From Pleurostoma richardsiae (lineage: Eukaryota > Ascomycota > Sordariomycetes > Calosphaeriales > Pleurostomataceae): DNA of 64,000 nucleotides. Below are positions 41,822-53,981 of this stretch, in pieces. The translations under genes were made by a program, and so were the position numbers. The notes below the pieces were generated by a model. That model saw only the letters and a list, made by a program, of their open reading frames with translations. It was not told the origin of the DNA and did no database searches. Each line of letters begins with the position of its first letter. The first letter of the stretch is position 1. The stretch lies in contig JANBVO010000052.1 in NCBI GenBank assembly GCA_030052745.1, forward strand, positions 62,001-126,000. Reading direction: 5' to 3'.

Positions 41822-43346
41822 TCAACGTCGGCATAGAGTCGGAGCGGCGTCCGTCATCTCAGAGTCGTCTGTAGGAACGGCCTTGACGGTTTGGTGCTGA
41901 TACAGTCGTAGCCTCTCCGTAAGGCGGGCTATGGCTACGAGCTCGTTCTGATCGACGAAGCCTTCTGGCACGACGTTCGTTAGGAAGGACAGCAGAGTGC
42001 CTGCGGCACGTCGCGCATCCTCCTGCGTCGGCGGACTCGGCGAGGATCTATCGGGCACCGAGAGGACTGCGCTGCTCGATATTGGACTGCCAGTCTGCCT
42101 CGCTGATGTGCTGCTATCGCTGTTGCAGCGGTGTGGCTGACGTTGTGGCTGACGTTGTGGAGAGGCGAGCGCATTGTCGATTGCGAAAGGAGCTGCGGCG
42201 ATCTCGTGTCGCGGTGAGTCGGGAGCCGGCGATGGAGTGGTCGCAGAGACATGGCTCTCCGGCGCCATTGGTTCGGTCTCCTGTTGGTTCATGTATCCCA
42301 TGCACATGGTTAGGAGCGCCTGGTTACTAGGCGGCTCGAGGGTGAAAGTAGCACTTCCGGAGGTGACTTCTCGTGTCTGGTCCTGGAGGCACCCACTGGC
42401 CGGGCTTGGCGCACTGGCATGGAAAGACGAGACAGCGGTGTTTGTGAAGGCGCTTGACAAGGACGTCCCGCTCGGCAAGCCAGTCTGGGGGGTGAAGTCC
42501 ATCATTCTCTGGCCGACGTCCTCGTCCTCGTCGCTCTGTCTAGCTGACAAAGACGGTGCCAAGGACATGTGGGTGCGATCCGGAATATTGGTTTCTAAGG
42601 CCCTCGTCCCGATGCGGTGCTCCTCCTTGAACTTCTCGAGCCAGGGCTCGCCGATTATTAACGGGTTCTCTCCGGAGGTGATATTGGCGGCAAAGTGCTC
42701 GGCCTGCTCTTTGATGTCGGCATCGGTGATCGGACGGCCCGACTTCTGAGCGTTCTGAGCCCACTTCGCCAGGGTCTTCTCGACACGGCCCTGAGCCTTT
42801 GCTAGACTGCCCTGAAAATCCGGGTCGAGATACCTTTCCTTCTTGCGCAGCACCTTTGACACCGTGCTAGCGACCTGTCAGTGGAATTGTCTCTGATGTC
42901 GTTCCTAAACAAGCGCACCTCCTCTCAACTCTAAAGTGGGAGCCTATGTCGGCCTGCTTCATGCCCGGATTGTCCTCGGCATACTGGCAGATGCTTCGGC
43001 GATCATCATCCGTCAGTATCTTCCTCAATTCCGGTAAAATGCGTCGCAGAACCAGCTTCGTGGTCCTCGGTGGTTCCAGCTGCGGCGCAGGGGATTGCAG
43101 CGCAGGAACTTGTGGCTGCGGAAGTCGCGCAGAGCTGTAGCTGCTTGGAGATGGATTTGTGACCAACATAGACGGCCATAGTATGGGCTCGGACTCGGAC
43201 GGAAGGCCGTCGGTGATGGCAGGTATAAAGCCATCCTGGCCATAATCTGGCACCGTCGCATACGGAGAAGGGGCCACACGGGCCCAAACGCCGCCATGCG
43301 TGCTCTCCTGGAAGCTGTCCATGTCTGTTTCCATATCGTTATGCAT
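41822..43346 (-). CDS. CENP-B-type HTH DNA-binding protein (2 exons)
   Basis: Exon 1 is 42919-43346, exon 2 is 41822-42866; the 52-bp intron (GTGCGC...GCTAG) falls inside the first helix-turn-helix. The product has 490 residues. Residues 108-155 read LRKILTDDDRRSICQYAEDN, MKQADIGSHFRVER and STVSKVLRKKERYL, a psq/CENP-B N-terminal HTH. A second CENP-B-type segment follows: LAKWAQNAQKSGRPITDADI, KEQAEHFA, WLEKFKEEHRIG. Such pairs come from pogo-like transposases, but no DDE catalytic domain is present; the rest is Ser/Pro-rich with a helical end (TLLSFLTNVVPEGFVDQNEL). It therefore looks like a domesticated DNA-binding protein. A 12-bp duplication near 42140 gives QRQPQRQP. Target sites are unknown. 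Confidence 0.87.
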
Positions 43347-44457
43347 CAACGGCCAGTGAGGATGGTACGCCCATTACATAGATGAGAAGCGCAGGTGATC
43401 ACAGAGCGGGGGCATCGACCTTTACGGTCTAGCTACGGGGGAAGGGGAGGGTGTGGCGCAAGAGCGGCGTCAACAATCAGGTCATGAAGCTCTGGTCTAA
43501 CAGCGACATTGACAGTCTCGGGGAGAGAATCATAGGTGGCGCCCGAATGTCCGGCGCGATATGCTGCCGTCTCGTTCTAAGGGAGAGACGACTGAGCCGT
43601 CTAGCCGCCCGGGCATAGAATCGACCTCTCATCCTCCCGCCGATCTTGGTCTGTCCTGGTGAGGGGTTGTACAGTAGCGGGTTAGCTCAGTTCTCTACTA
43701 CTCGAGGGGGGGAAAGGGGAGAGCAAGGGTCAGGGGAGAGGGAGGTTATTCTGACAAGGATGACCTTGGTAGAATGACAGATTAGAATCAGTAACACGCA
43801 CACGTGAGAGTAGAAGTGCCCCTGCTTGGGCAAGAGCCACATTGCCGAGATACAAACCAGAGCCTTATTTAGCAACGCTTGGTTGAATGTCCTCATGAAC
43901 CGTGGAAAGTCTGGCGAAGCTGTATGCTCGACGTTCGTCGTCTGGTGACGCAGGTCCAGCGAGCGAGACTTATACCATGATAAAACGTACCTCCGTACCC
44001 GCTGAGCATGTGACTGCTTTGCCATGCGGGTCCAGGCGGAGAAGGTTGACTTGGAGAGGTCAGTGCAGTACTAGCCTTTGCGCTAACTTCCGGGGAGACC
44101 GGATCAGCGCCGGGGCCTTAGTCGTACCTGGAAGTCGCTGATGATCGGATCGATCCAGTCTCACAACGAAGCATGAATCTCCCAGAAAGAAGTCTACAAA
44201 GAGTCTGTCTTTTGCCGGCGCCGCAAGACCAGCACTTGAGAGCTGTTCTAGCGGCAGAGCACACAATAAGTGGATGACGGTGACAAATTGTATTTCTCAT
44301 CCCTCCCACTGTATCTGAGACTCGAATTGCAGTATATTATACAGAACCACGATCTGGGTGAACGAGGAGACATGCGATGATTCCGCGATCAAGATTAGAG
44401 GGTCTCGACCGCAACTGTCGTTCCTAGCAACCAGCCCGAGATGTCTTGCCACCACGC
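43347..44457. other. Intergenic
   Basis: Likely promoter and 5' region of the CENP-B-type gene. Open frames here are short and lack coding character. No RNA gene found. Confidence 0.5.
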
Positions 44458-44823
44458 TCAAGAACGGCGATCATCGTTGGGAGAGTCCGCGCTGTCGGAC
44501 TTGCGGGGGTGCCGTGCAGACTGAGGACGCACGGGACCGAAGAGCAGCATCTGCAAACGGCGAACCAGAGTGCGGATCTCCGCTAGGTTCTGCTGTATCA
44601 GACTGGCAATATCAGGTCGATTTATAGATAGAAGTCGTTGAGTCAGGCGATGCTCTATCGACAGGGCGGCGTCAAGCCGCCCTCGGGCATAAATGAACCA
44701 GTGAATGAATGAGGCGGCATCGGGAAGGCGGCGTTGACGAAGGCTATCGCCAGATCGCGGGTGGATGCGGAGCACAAGGCTCTTTCTTGGAGTGCTCCCG
44801 TCTGGGGATCCCATGACTGCCAT
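44458..44823 (-). CDS. Possible small hypothetical protein
   Basis: From ATG 44823 the frame encodes 121 residues with a well-formed helical centre: DAASFIHWFIYARGRLDAAL, SIEHRLTQRLLS, DIASLIQQNLAEIRTLVRRL. The end is basic and Ser/Asp-rich. A TATA-like stretch lies near 44950. No family recognised; it may be spurious. Confidence 0.35.
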   Translation of the reverse strand: MAVMGSPDGSTPRKSLVLRIHPRSGDSLRQRRLPDAASFIHWFIYARGRLDAALSIEHRLTQRLLSINRPDIASLIQQNLAEIRTLVRRLQMLLFGPVRPQSARHPRKSDSADSPNDDRRS

Positions 44824-47291
44824 GTTTCGGAGGGATTGACGCAAGGCTACTCGGCGACAGACGACAAATGGAAGATGATCAGGGAAGAATGAAAGGAAAC
44901 GCAGACTGTGCCATTCCAGACACAAAAGCTGGCGAGGTAGCATATGTATATTTAAGGGCATACACTAGCGTTGTTGTAGGTCGAAAGAGTCCTATTTTCG
45001 GATGGCTTCTCGACGAGAGCAGGAGACCGACGACGAGCAGGAACTGTACCAATGCTAAGGAGGAGCAAAGCACCGAAGACAGAACGCAGCACAGACCTTC
45101 CATTAAGCGCCGAGCCCTGTGAATGCTCTTTTGATTCGGCCACCCTTGCCGCCGTGGCACGAGTAGTCGCTAATCGACGTACACTGCTGAATCACGCCAT
45201 CTCTCTCCGCATGGACCCGGCAGTCTGGTCACCACACCCTCACGGCCATTCTCTCGGGGTTTTCAGCACATTCACAAGTCGTCTTCGCAGACGGCATTGG
45301 TCAGGATACGCATGCACCCCATCGATAGGCAAGCTAGAGGACGGTAAGGAGAGATCAGCGAGGCGGAATCAAAGCAGTCTATTTGCCCCTCGTCGTGGAG
45401 CCACAAGCCCGAGGCCAAAGCGTGACATTCCGGCCATGCGCAACAAACGCGAGATGTGCTCAAATCACCACTCCTGCAGCACTAGTACTGACTCTGCGAC
45501 GGCGGCAAGGTGATCCGCCCAAGAGGATACCGCGCGGGTATGCGAGGCCATGCGTCGCATCTGGAAAGCGGACATACCTCGCACCAATGGCAGCCCTCTT
45601 GTCACTAGGTGAGCCCCAGGGCCGCTTGGGGTATATTCGTGGAGTAGCGTGTCCTGCCCTGGGTAAGCTCAAGGAGCGGGTGAAGGAGCGTTTCTGCGAC
45701 GCAGGGCCAGAAATCTGTGAGCCGTGGCGTTCGAGCTCCAAGCCCAAGGCGGACAACTTTATCTCGTCATTAGGGTTTTCTGAGCGGAGACGGACACCAT
45801 GATTGAGAAGGGCGGCAGATCTAGCTTTCACAAGTACTTCAAGGACTTCTGCGACGTCCGGAGTGGATGGACACCTTCTGTATTGGAGCGACGCTTCTCG
45901 GCTCGGACCATGAGTCGGTGTGCTTCCCGTCGTACGTTGCAGCAAAAGTACGGTATTGTCGAGTGACTAGGACAACCTGCCTCGGCGGATTGCTGCGTCC
46001 CAAGACAGCCCGTGGCATCTCCAAAGCCGCCGAAGAGAAGTCGGCCCAACGCTTCCCGCCTCTGGCAGCAGTGAGCCACACATGGGGTAGAGAAGCGTTC
46101 GAAAACCACGGCTAGCGACGGCATCGGAGTCAACATACCGATGACCATTTACTACGACTGCTTGGGCTCCCGCCTCTGAATCTCCTCCTCTTTCAGTCCT
46201 TTTACGTCTCCCGATGTCCGTTGCTGGCCCCAGCTTTTTACCAATGCTTCCCACCTTGCCGATAGTACAGCAAATATGGTTGGCCTTGACTTCTTCGGCA
46301 AATTCTCATCTTCTTCAATTCAGTCCTAGTTACCAGGGTCTCCGACAGTTCAGTGCTGCACCAAGAAAACGAGTCGTGATGAGACCCGTTGGTAATCAAC
46401 AGGAGTCTCTGGACCCTTGACGCAGTCTTCCCCCCAGATAATTATCATCCCCGGTACATCTTCACGATATGATAATAGCCTCGATGTGCGTATCCCCCAA
46501 GGCTCGTCAGTCATGGTCATTGAGAACAAGTATGCTACCAAAAGGCAGAACCATGCAAAAGAAGGACTGGCCTCATGGACGCTGTTGACGGGTCTTTGTC
46601 AGGGAGCTAAGGGGAAAGCTGGTGAGAGGAGTGCCAGCTGGGAGCAGCTGTCCAATGGCGAAAGGCTTGGAGGAGGAAACGGCGTTCATAGTTCTGTGTA
46701 CCACCTGTGTGAATGCGCTGCCAGGACGAGCCGTGGTTGCCCCGTTCGCTTTACCCTCTCTGCAGGGGGTGTTTGGTGTACCGCCTTCGCTCCGTCCAGC
46801 GCTCGTAATTGGATGACAAACCTTGAAGTTGTCCCGATTGGTACCTGTACAGGGCTTAGAGCCCTGCTAGCCAATGGCCTTTGAAATTCAGAAATGATAT
46901 CGCACAGTCATGCGGATGAGGCATCAAGTCTTTGAGGAGTGTAAACGCATCATTGGCTTTCGTTGCTTCAGAATGGATGGCGCATGCATTGCAGCGGTGT
47001 CTGCATCCACCTTACCTGCCCAACCCATCCCCTGTTTCCCCTCGTTCCACAATCTTACATGTATCCTTCTCCAAAGCTCTCCAGGCAGCACTGTGGCACG
47101 GCACACCCAACACCAACACCTTAACGGAGCTGCCAATCCCACCCTAGGCAAACAGCTTAAATATCAAATCCAGGACTCCCGGTCTGTGTCTACGGATTTC
47201 TCCTCGATCATCCACCGGCCCGCGGCGCCATTGAAAAAAGTTGTCGGACGTCTACTGCAGACCTCCCGCGCCACGCCTGACCGTCAACGCC
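44824..47291. other. Long intergenic stretch
   Basis: Nearly 2.5 kb. Long frames such as 45460-45945 (minus) and 46417-46884 (plus) lack motifs and coding-like composition. The plus frame near 46420 (QIIIIPGTSS, SSVMVIENKY) is the only one with some protein-like character. No repeats or RNA genes identified. Confidence 0.4.
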
Positions 47292-49080
47292 ATGAATAAA
47301 AGCAACTCCCCCGGGGCGATGCAGTATCTCTGTGATCGATTCGACGAATTTGCCGACATGGACCGCGAGAGGAATCGACTCATAATCGTAGGAGCTCCCG
47401 GCCTGTCTTGTCGCGTGTCACCTTCCTCAGCATACGACCTAACACCCAGACGCCGTCCGAGTCCCTCCTTGCTAACAGCATGTCACGCAGGAACTATTGC
47501 GCAAACTTGCAGACTCTGAGACATTCATTAAGCAACTTCAATTAGATCTTGAGGATCAGACCCGGTCCCGCACGAGCTACCAGCAGGATGCCCGCGACTT
47601 GCAGGATAAGAACAGGAACTGGGAGCAGCTCATTGTATTTCCTCCTCCCCCCTCCCTCTCCGACTCGTGCACCACGTTCCGCTGAATCTGTGTGCAGAAC
47701 AAAGACAGCTTCGTCGCGGTTCTTATTGACGGTGACGGTGCGAAATTTCTTGACGGTTTGCTCCAGGACCCCACGGTCGGCGCCGTAGAAGCCGCCTCGC
47801 GTCTGAAACAAGCAGTCAAGGACTATCTAGAAGCCACGGCTCTGGCATATATGGACCTCCCGGTGCTGGTTCGGGTCTACGCTAATCTTAATGGCCTCGC
47901 AAAAGCGTTGCGCTTATCCAACGTCATCGAACACGACGATAACATGCAGGTCTTTGCCGAGACGTTCACGAACAGCCGCTGGGAGCTTGATTTCGTCAAC
48001 GTCGGACATGGCAAGGAGAACGCCGACTCTAAGCTGAGGAGTAAGATTCTTTGGGCCGGAACACTCGCAGAGAGGGAGGGGGATCTGGCTAACCATGCAA
48101 CAGAGATGTTGAACCATTTCATGAAGAATATTCAGTGCAAGAGGGTCTTCTTTGCAGGCTGTCATGACAACAGCTACCTGCATGACCTGCGCGAGCATGC
48201 TGGAGACGAAAGAGTCGTTCTCGTAGAGACGACTGCAGCAGAGCCTGGCTTTCGATCACTTAACCTCCCTATCACGCGCTTCGACAATGTATTTCGGGCC
48301 GAACCGCTACTGAACGGGACGAAGCATACCTCTCCCACCCGGAGACTCCAGCAATCCCAACCGCCAGCAGCGTCTAGCCCCCCGAGGGGGTCTAGTGATG
48401 GCTTCATGTCTGGTCCACGTGAGCTATCTGTGCCGTCTACTCCAGTGCGCAGAAAGGCACCAGAGCTGGCGTCGACGCCGTCCCCAAAGCCGGGTCTATC
48501 CCCTCAGGCGGCGCGGCCGAGAACTATATCATCCGCATCTGTTACACGATCGTCCCCTTCGGCGGCAAGCGCCACTCTGTCCGGGAATGGTAATACCTCG
48601 GCCAGACACCCGCAAAGTTATGCCACGGCGGGCGGAGATACTGCCTACCAAAATATGACCGTCAAGGGGCCGAGAAAGAAGTACCCCAGGATAATCGAAT
48701 ATAACGCAGCTGGGTGCCGTCTGGACCCCGTTGCCAGCTACCCTAGCTCCATCCCGGCACAAGATTCGTACAGCACCAAGTTGGATGAGATCAAGCCCAA
48801 AGTCTTCTGCAACAAATTCTACCTGACGGGGACCTGCACGTGGGGCGACAAGTGCGACAAGGACCACAGCACCGAGCTGACGCCTGCCGAACTGGCCATC
48901 CATCGGTACAAGGCACGCACCAACCTTTGCGGCAACGGCCCCGACTGCTATGACTATAACTGCTATATGAGCCACCACTGCATGTACGGCCCGAACTGCA
49001 CTCGCGCCCCTAACTGCAAATTTGCGAAGACACAATGGGGCGACTTGCACCTGAGTAAGGAGGACCTTAAGCCTGCGTGA
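47292..49080 (+). CDS. CCCH zinc-finger protein with NYN-like domain (3 exons)
   Basis: Exons 47292-47387, 47491-47634 and 47698-49080 give 540 residues. A coiled coil (RNRLII-ELLRKLADSETF, IKQLQLDLEDQTRSR) leads into a domain starting FVAVLIDGDGAKFLDGLL, with LPVLVRVYANLNGLAKAL, ELDFVNVGHGKENADSKL and CKRVFFAGCHDNSYLHDLR. The strand-end Asp residues fit a NYN/PIN-like nuclease fold (DGDG, then D in FVNVGHGKENAD), known from fungal CCCH proteins. A Ser/Pro-rich linker follows. The C-terminus has CNKFYLTGTCTWGDKCDKDH (C-x8-C-x5-C-x3-H) and a second Cys/His cluster CGNGPDC...HHCMYGPNC. Such proteins bind RNA or DNA. Introns are 103 and 63 bp with normal ends, all phase 0. Confidence 0.87.
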
Positions 49081-50383
49081 GTCAGATAATACCCAGCCCC
49101 CGGCGCGGGCGACGCTGACCTTGCATCTGCAGAACACGTTGGACGGAGGGAGAGGACACCCCCAAAAACCTCCAGTAAGAACGTTTTACAACACACAATT
49201 TTATACTGTACCAGGGGATGGAAGCTAGACATAGGGTGGACAACAAGCTGAGTCGAAGGTCTGGCCAGATGTGTCGAGTTGTGTGTTTGGAGCTCGGCAC
49301 CAACACTGGAATCCTGGGCAGATGATTCCAGGGTGAAAAGGGAGCTGAGGAGGGAAGAGGGAGCAGAGCCAGAGGGTAAAGCCGGACGAAACCTTATGAG
49401 GTCAAAATGTACTGTATCTATGTATCGTACATGAAAAATGTTTGGGACGTGCTGCGAGACTTTCCTCAATGCCTTGACGGCGGCTTGTGCCGTCCCCGGC
49501 GACGAGGCAACGCCCTCAACATGGTAGGGCCGGGCGGGCCAATCCATGACCGTGCATCGCCTGGAGACTTCACCGATCTAGCAACGATGAACAAGAATGC
49601 TGCAGTACAGTACCTTCAAACGACAAGGTAACCCAAGATGACCATTGCCAAATGAGACAGTCGCACCGTGATTTAGGGCCGTATATGGTCTGTGAAGTGC
49701 CATTGTGTCGTTCTAGAGTTGTACCCTGAAAGTATCTCCTAATGTCTCCGATTTTGGAGGAGAACGCTTGACACCAGGAGGAAGCTAACTTCGAAGCTTG
49801 GTAGGACCAAGTACTGTACATTCAGCGTCTCCAATGCAGGGCATAAGTCACTGTACCTGAGCGCCATAAATGGATTACAACAGTGCACAATTCTGTTCCA
49901 ACTGGCAGTACAGTGCGGGGGCGCCATCTGATGTACTGGAACGAGAGTGTACATTCCGTCGTCAGGGGCTTCGACCTCGCAGTACAGAGGTGAGAGCTAG
50001 TCGCATCCAAGAATGGCCGCTGAGTTTCGAATCTACCTAGAAACGACAATGAGGAACCTTCCAAGTGATGATTTGACTTTCGGGCACAGCCTGTTGCCTC
50101 TTTACTCTTTGTCATTCCTCTGTACTGCAATCGCCATAATTGGCTTTCATGTACTCCATGTACCGAACAAGTACCACGTTGTAACAGCCATCGCTCACTT
50201 GTGTTTGGGAAGGTACCAGGGTGAAGCCGAATTGGATAGTCCGGGTATCTGGTAGGGTAGATACAATAACTGGGCGAACCGCACGGTGTCGGCTCCCTGG
50301 TACGCAGGATTGAAGCCCCGGCCGAGCGCTCGTGACAAGTCCGTGATCGGCAGCCGGTGGCTATGACTACTGCGGTTGTGAAG
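49081..50383. other. Intergenic
   Basis: 1.3 kb between convergent genes. Contains ACAGTAC/GTACTGT motifs at 49605-49613 and 49811-49820. The long minus frame (49822-50439) shows no protein-like character. Confidence 0.5.
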
Positions 50384-52517
50384 CTACGCCAGCGGGACGA
50401 TCTGCCTCGCTTTTGACCATACCGCAGACTCGTCGGCATCTCCTCCGTCCGCAGGAACCTCCTCTATCCACTTCTTATAGATCCGGCCTATGCATTCTTC
50501 GTGATCGACGAGGGTGGTCCGGAGGGGATGCTCTCGTCGCTCGGGCATACCATCGTCGTCGCGGAGCCCTCCTATCGCGTGGAGCAGTTCTTTGGCCACG
50601 GCATGATGTTTCGTGTCGCCTGGGGCGCAAGTCAGGAGATAGCCATCTGGCAAGTTTGCCTCATCCTGCCACCCTTCTGAGCCACCAAACTGTTCCCGAC
50701 TAGTGGCGGCCTCACAGAGTAGGCCAAGATAACTCCTCAGTCTCTCTTCGAGACTGTGCGCAACACGATCCAGCCGCGCGCAGTCGGAGAGCGAGGCTAG
50801 CGTCCGGTGTATCAACTCCACATCATCATACCACTCCGCATCCATGCGGCCGGTCAGCAGCCTTTGCAGGCATACGTGGATAAGAACACAGCCGGCAAAG
50901 TAAGCTTGAGATCTGGGCAAAAGTGAGCGAGACGGGCACACGTGAGCGAGACGGACACAAGCATCCAGACGGACTACTCACATGCACCCCCAGCAGTGTC
51001 GGAGAAGATCTCCTTCTTGGCAGAGAAGGAATGTGAGGCGCGCGACCTGGCGCGCGGCCTGTGGCCCATCGCAAGCCCACCGCTCTCCCTCAGCCGCGAG
51101 CTCGCTGCGTCCGCCGCGACGAGCATACTGTCGGACGAACTGGCGGAAGAGCAAGAGTATAGCACTGAGGTGTATCAGGTGTAGGTAATAGAGACTAAAC
51201 CTTCCTACTGAGTCCAGCGGCGTGGCTGCTAGGTTCGAGATGTGGGCTCCGGAAGGGAGGGTGTCGTACCAAACGCCCAGCGATCGTCTCAGAGTGACAA
51301 AAACTTTCAGTGGAAGCTCCTATCAAAGCGTGAGTTAGATACGAGACGCTGGTGGGCTCGGTGTGAGCTACCTCTGCGGCCAAGACCTGCGACATCTCCT
51401 GCCTCAGTAGGCAGATGTCTGTGAGCTTGCTCCGGAACAAGTCGCTGTCGCCCAGTCCCCTCGGCACCTCAAACCCTACATCAGAGAAGATCAGGTCGTC
51501 AGCTGCGTCAGCGTCCTCCAGGCACCAGCCAAGCGTCGCCTGAAGCCAAACCTGCATCGTCATAAGGCACCGAGTGCTCTTCCTCAACTGTGTCCGTCCC
51601 GACTCGGTCTCTGCCCGGCGCGCGTCGAGGTCCGGACCCCGATTCCGTGCCAGTCCAAGTCCCAGCTCGACATAGGCCAGCGCGACGGTCGGTCGAGCGA
51701 CCACATCTCGCGCCGCGAGGAGCGTGCAGATCTTGACGGCACTGGCAGGGCTGGCTTCAATGCAGTCGTCCATGAACATCTTGGCGAGAGAATAGAAGGA
51801 ATCCTCAGCCGCGACGGGGATGCGGCCACCCGAGAAGCCGGCACTGACCGCGCCCACCGCGCAGACCTCGCAGAGAAGTGGTCTGGTCCATGGCACTGGG
51901 CCATTCGTGATCTGGAGGAACAACGCTTCCGCATCGGCATGACTGTAGCAGCAGAAGAGGGGGCCGGTGCGGTCAATGTAGTAGATAAAACACGCTCGGA
52001 GAACGACAGCTCTCTGGAGCAAGTTGCCAATGTTCTCAGCACCCAGGGGACTGTCGAAACCACCAAACCTGGGCTCGATCGCTGACGTCAGCCTCTCAAG
52101 GGCGATATATTGGCTCTCTTTGGCCGGATCATCGTTCAGGACTTCCACACGCTCGCTTCTGAGCTTTGCAACCTCGATGGCCATTCCTTGGTAGCGGGTC
52201 TGGCCTGGTGCCGTCGAATAGACGCATTCGATCACCTTTAGTACGCATCTTCCGCATCGGGGGCGCCCGCCGCTGCACTGTGATGATGGAATGACGCTGG
52301 TCAGCGTCATCGTAATAGTGGAAAGGAGCTCTCATGTGGGGCGGTCAGGTCAGCCTACCCTGGATTTTCTCGCTCGGCATGCTTCACAAGCAGCTGTGAC
52401 GTTTTTGCGACGCCTCAAGAGCCGCGAAGATGGATTCGAAGGTCTGCCCGGGCCACTTCGAGCGCCTTGGACCGGCACGAATCGAGGCTGGATAGGAACC
52501 AATCTTCTACTTTGCAT
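50384..52517 (-). CDS. Zn(II)2Cys6 transcription factor (4 exons)
   Basis: Exons, from the start: 52359-52517, 51372-52277, 50982-51319 and 50384-50912, total 643 residues. The first splice completes the zinc cluster: CEACRARKSR then CSGGRPRCGRCVLKVIEC, Cys 44, 47, 54, 61, 64 and 71. The middle region has LLQRAVVLRACFIYYIDRTG, LCEVCAVGAVSAGFSGG, the usual regulatory fold of these factors. Without splicing at 51320-51371 (GTAGCT...CTAAC...ATAG) the frame gives an unrelated end; with it comes LPSGAHISNLAATPLDSVGR, FSLYYLHLIHLSAILLLFRQ and then SQAYFAGCVLIHVCLQRLL. Start: ATG 52517; the frame upstream has none. Divergent from a second zinc-cluster gene at 52878. Targets unknown. Confidence 0.87.
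50923..50960. repeat. 19-bp tandem duplication inside an intron
   Basis: Two near-identical copies beginning GTGAGCGAGACGG fill most of the last intron (50913-50981) of the Zn2Cys6 gene. On the plus strand each begins like a 5' splice site. Confidence 0.8.
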
Positions 52518-52877
52518 AGTGTACAGAGAAAGCTTGCTCTTGCATATCAAAAATGACACTACCGCTGGGCGCCTATTCTCTCACCCCGCATGTGCCCCAC
52601 ATATCGGCAATCACGCGCGCTTTTCTTCCTCGCGACAGGTCTCACCGACTGCATCGTTCTAGACTCTGCACTCTTCGTGTGTCGCCTCGAAACCGTTCCG
52701 CACCTAGATCGCGGCCGCTGGAGAGCCGCCGCGTGTGCGCAGCCGATACCGTCACGGCAGCTAAGCCGATCCTTCATGCTGAAACTAGTGGCACTAACTA
52801 CAGTGTCTCGTAGTGATGACGTTTCGCTCAGGCTCAAAAGCCATTCGTCGTCTGGGCCGGCTCCTGTACTTTGTAAG
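52518..52877. promoter_or_regulatory. Shared divergent promoter
   Basis: 360 bp between the start codons of two divergent Zn2Cys6 genes. Such spacing suggests joint regulation; I see no convincing CGG-N-CCG repeat. Confidence 0.5.
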
Positions 52878-53431
52878 ATGTCAACAAGCCATGATCGTGC
52901 GCAACATGGAAGACAGCCAGCACTGTCGTCCGGATTACGGCCGTTGCTCCCAGCGTCTGCATCAAACAAACCTGGCTACGCAGCGCAGCCACCTGGCTTG
53001 AATTGTACCCTGCGCATGAGATCACGGGTCTCGGCAGCTTGTGAGCCCTGCCGCAGGAAGAAGGTGAAGGTGTGAGATCCGACCGGTCAGCGTACATCCG
53101 TACATGAGGCCCTAATTCTGGCATCACCTTCCTGCAGTGCGACGGTGAAAGGCCGGCGTGTGGTCACTGTACAAGCCGAGACGACGTGTGCGAGTTCAGG
53201 ACCGATCCCATGGAAACACACGGAGCGGCGCGCAGGCGAAAGGCCACCCAGCTGGAGCGCAAATGCGACATGTACGAGGAGCTCTTGGAGGTTCTCCGTA
53301 CCGGAGAGGAGACGGAGGCTGTGGAGTTGCTCCGACGCATCAGGGCTGGCGACTCCGTCGAGTCCATAATCGCAGGAATTAGAGAGGGAAGGCTACTCCT
53401 TCAGCTGTTAAGCAACAATGCGCAGCGCTAG
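52878..53431 (+). CDS. Short Zn(II)2Cys6 DNA-binding protein (2 exons)
   Basis: Exons 52878-53069 and 53138-53431, intron 68 bp, 161 residues. The splice completes the zinc cluster: CEPCRRKKVK joined to CDGERPACGHC and then CEF, Cys 55, 58, 65, 72, 75 and 82. The tail is a coiled linker (RKATQLERKCDMYEELLEVL) and ELLRRIRAGDSVESIIAGIR, followed by a stop. In full-length relatives such a segment leads into a long regulatory domain; here nothing comparable follows before 53982. It is either a naturally short protein, which could compete for DNA, or a truncated copy. Confidence 0.78.
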
Positions 53432-53981
53432 GGTGGGCAAAGGACATAGGCGCTTGTCCGATACGGCTGACGCTATAGAGCTTGTTGTGTGGAGCCAACA
53501 TGTGGAGGACTGGGCGCAGGCTAGCAGGATCCTCATCTACATATCATCGGCATTGGTGGCGTCCGCCGGAGCCGCTCGTCTGTCTCAAGTACACCCAAGT
53601 ACTGCTGCTCATGCACTTAAACAACTGCACACGCACCAGGGCAGGACGCTTTGGACGTTTCGCTCCTCCCTCTGCGGCATGTGTTATCTACGCCCATATC
53701 TACATTTGCTTGGTTCTCCTACAGTATGTGCGATAGCTCGCTCTCGCGCTGTCGGCATAGCTGCGCTGCAGGCTTACGCCTGCGTGTTTACCGACTGCCA
53801 AATTCTACTGAGCAGTCTGTGGCGCGGATCCACCATGCACGTGCGAAGGAACTGTCCGTGTGCATCGTCTGGTCCGTGCATTCGGCGCGATCCCATATCC
53901 CCCCTTTTTGTTTCAATGGACGTCTTTCTGCCCTCCGAGCCAATTCAGATTCTGTTCTTATCATGTACTCGATAATACGGC
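53432..53981. other. Intergenic
   Basis: 550 bp before the homeodomain gene. Open frames here have no protein-like character. Likely promoter. Confidence 0.5.

Noticed and set aside
43680-43700. GGGTTAGCTCAGTTC as a tRNA D-arm
   Set aside because: No anticodon arm, T-arm or acceptor stem follows at the right spacing.
45460-46884. Frames between 45.4 and 46.9 kb as genes
   Set aside because: None has a recognisable domain, good start context or joinable exons; kept as intergenic.
49822-50439. 205-codon minus frame as a gene
   Set aside because: Random-like composition, no motif, and no sensible start.
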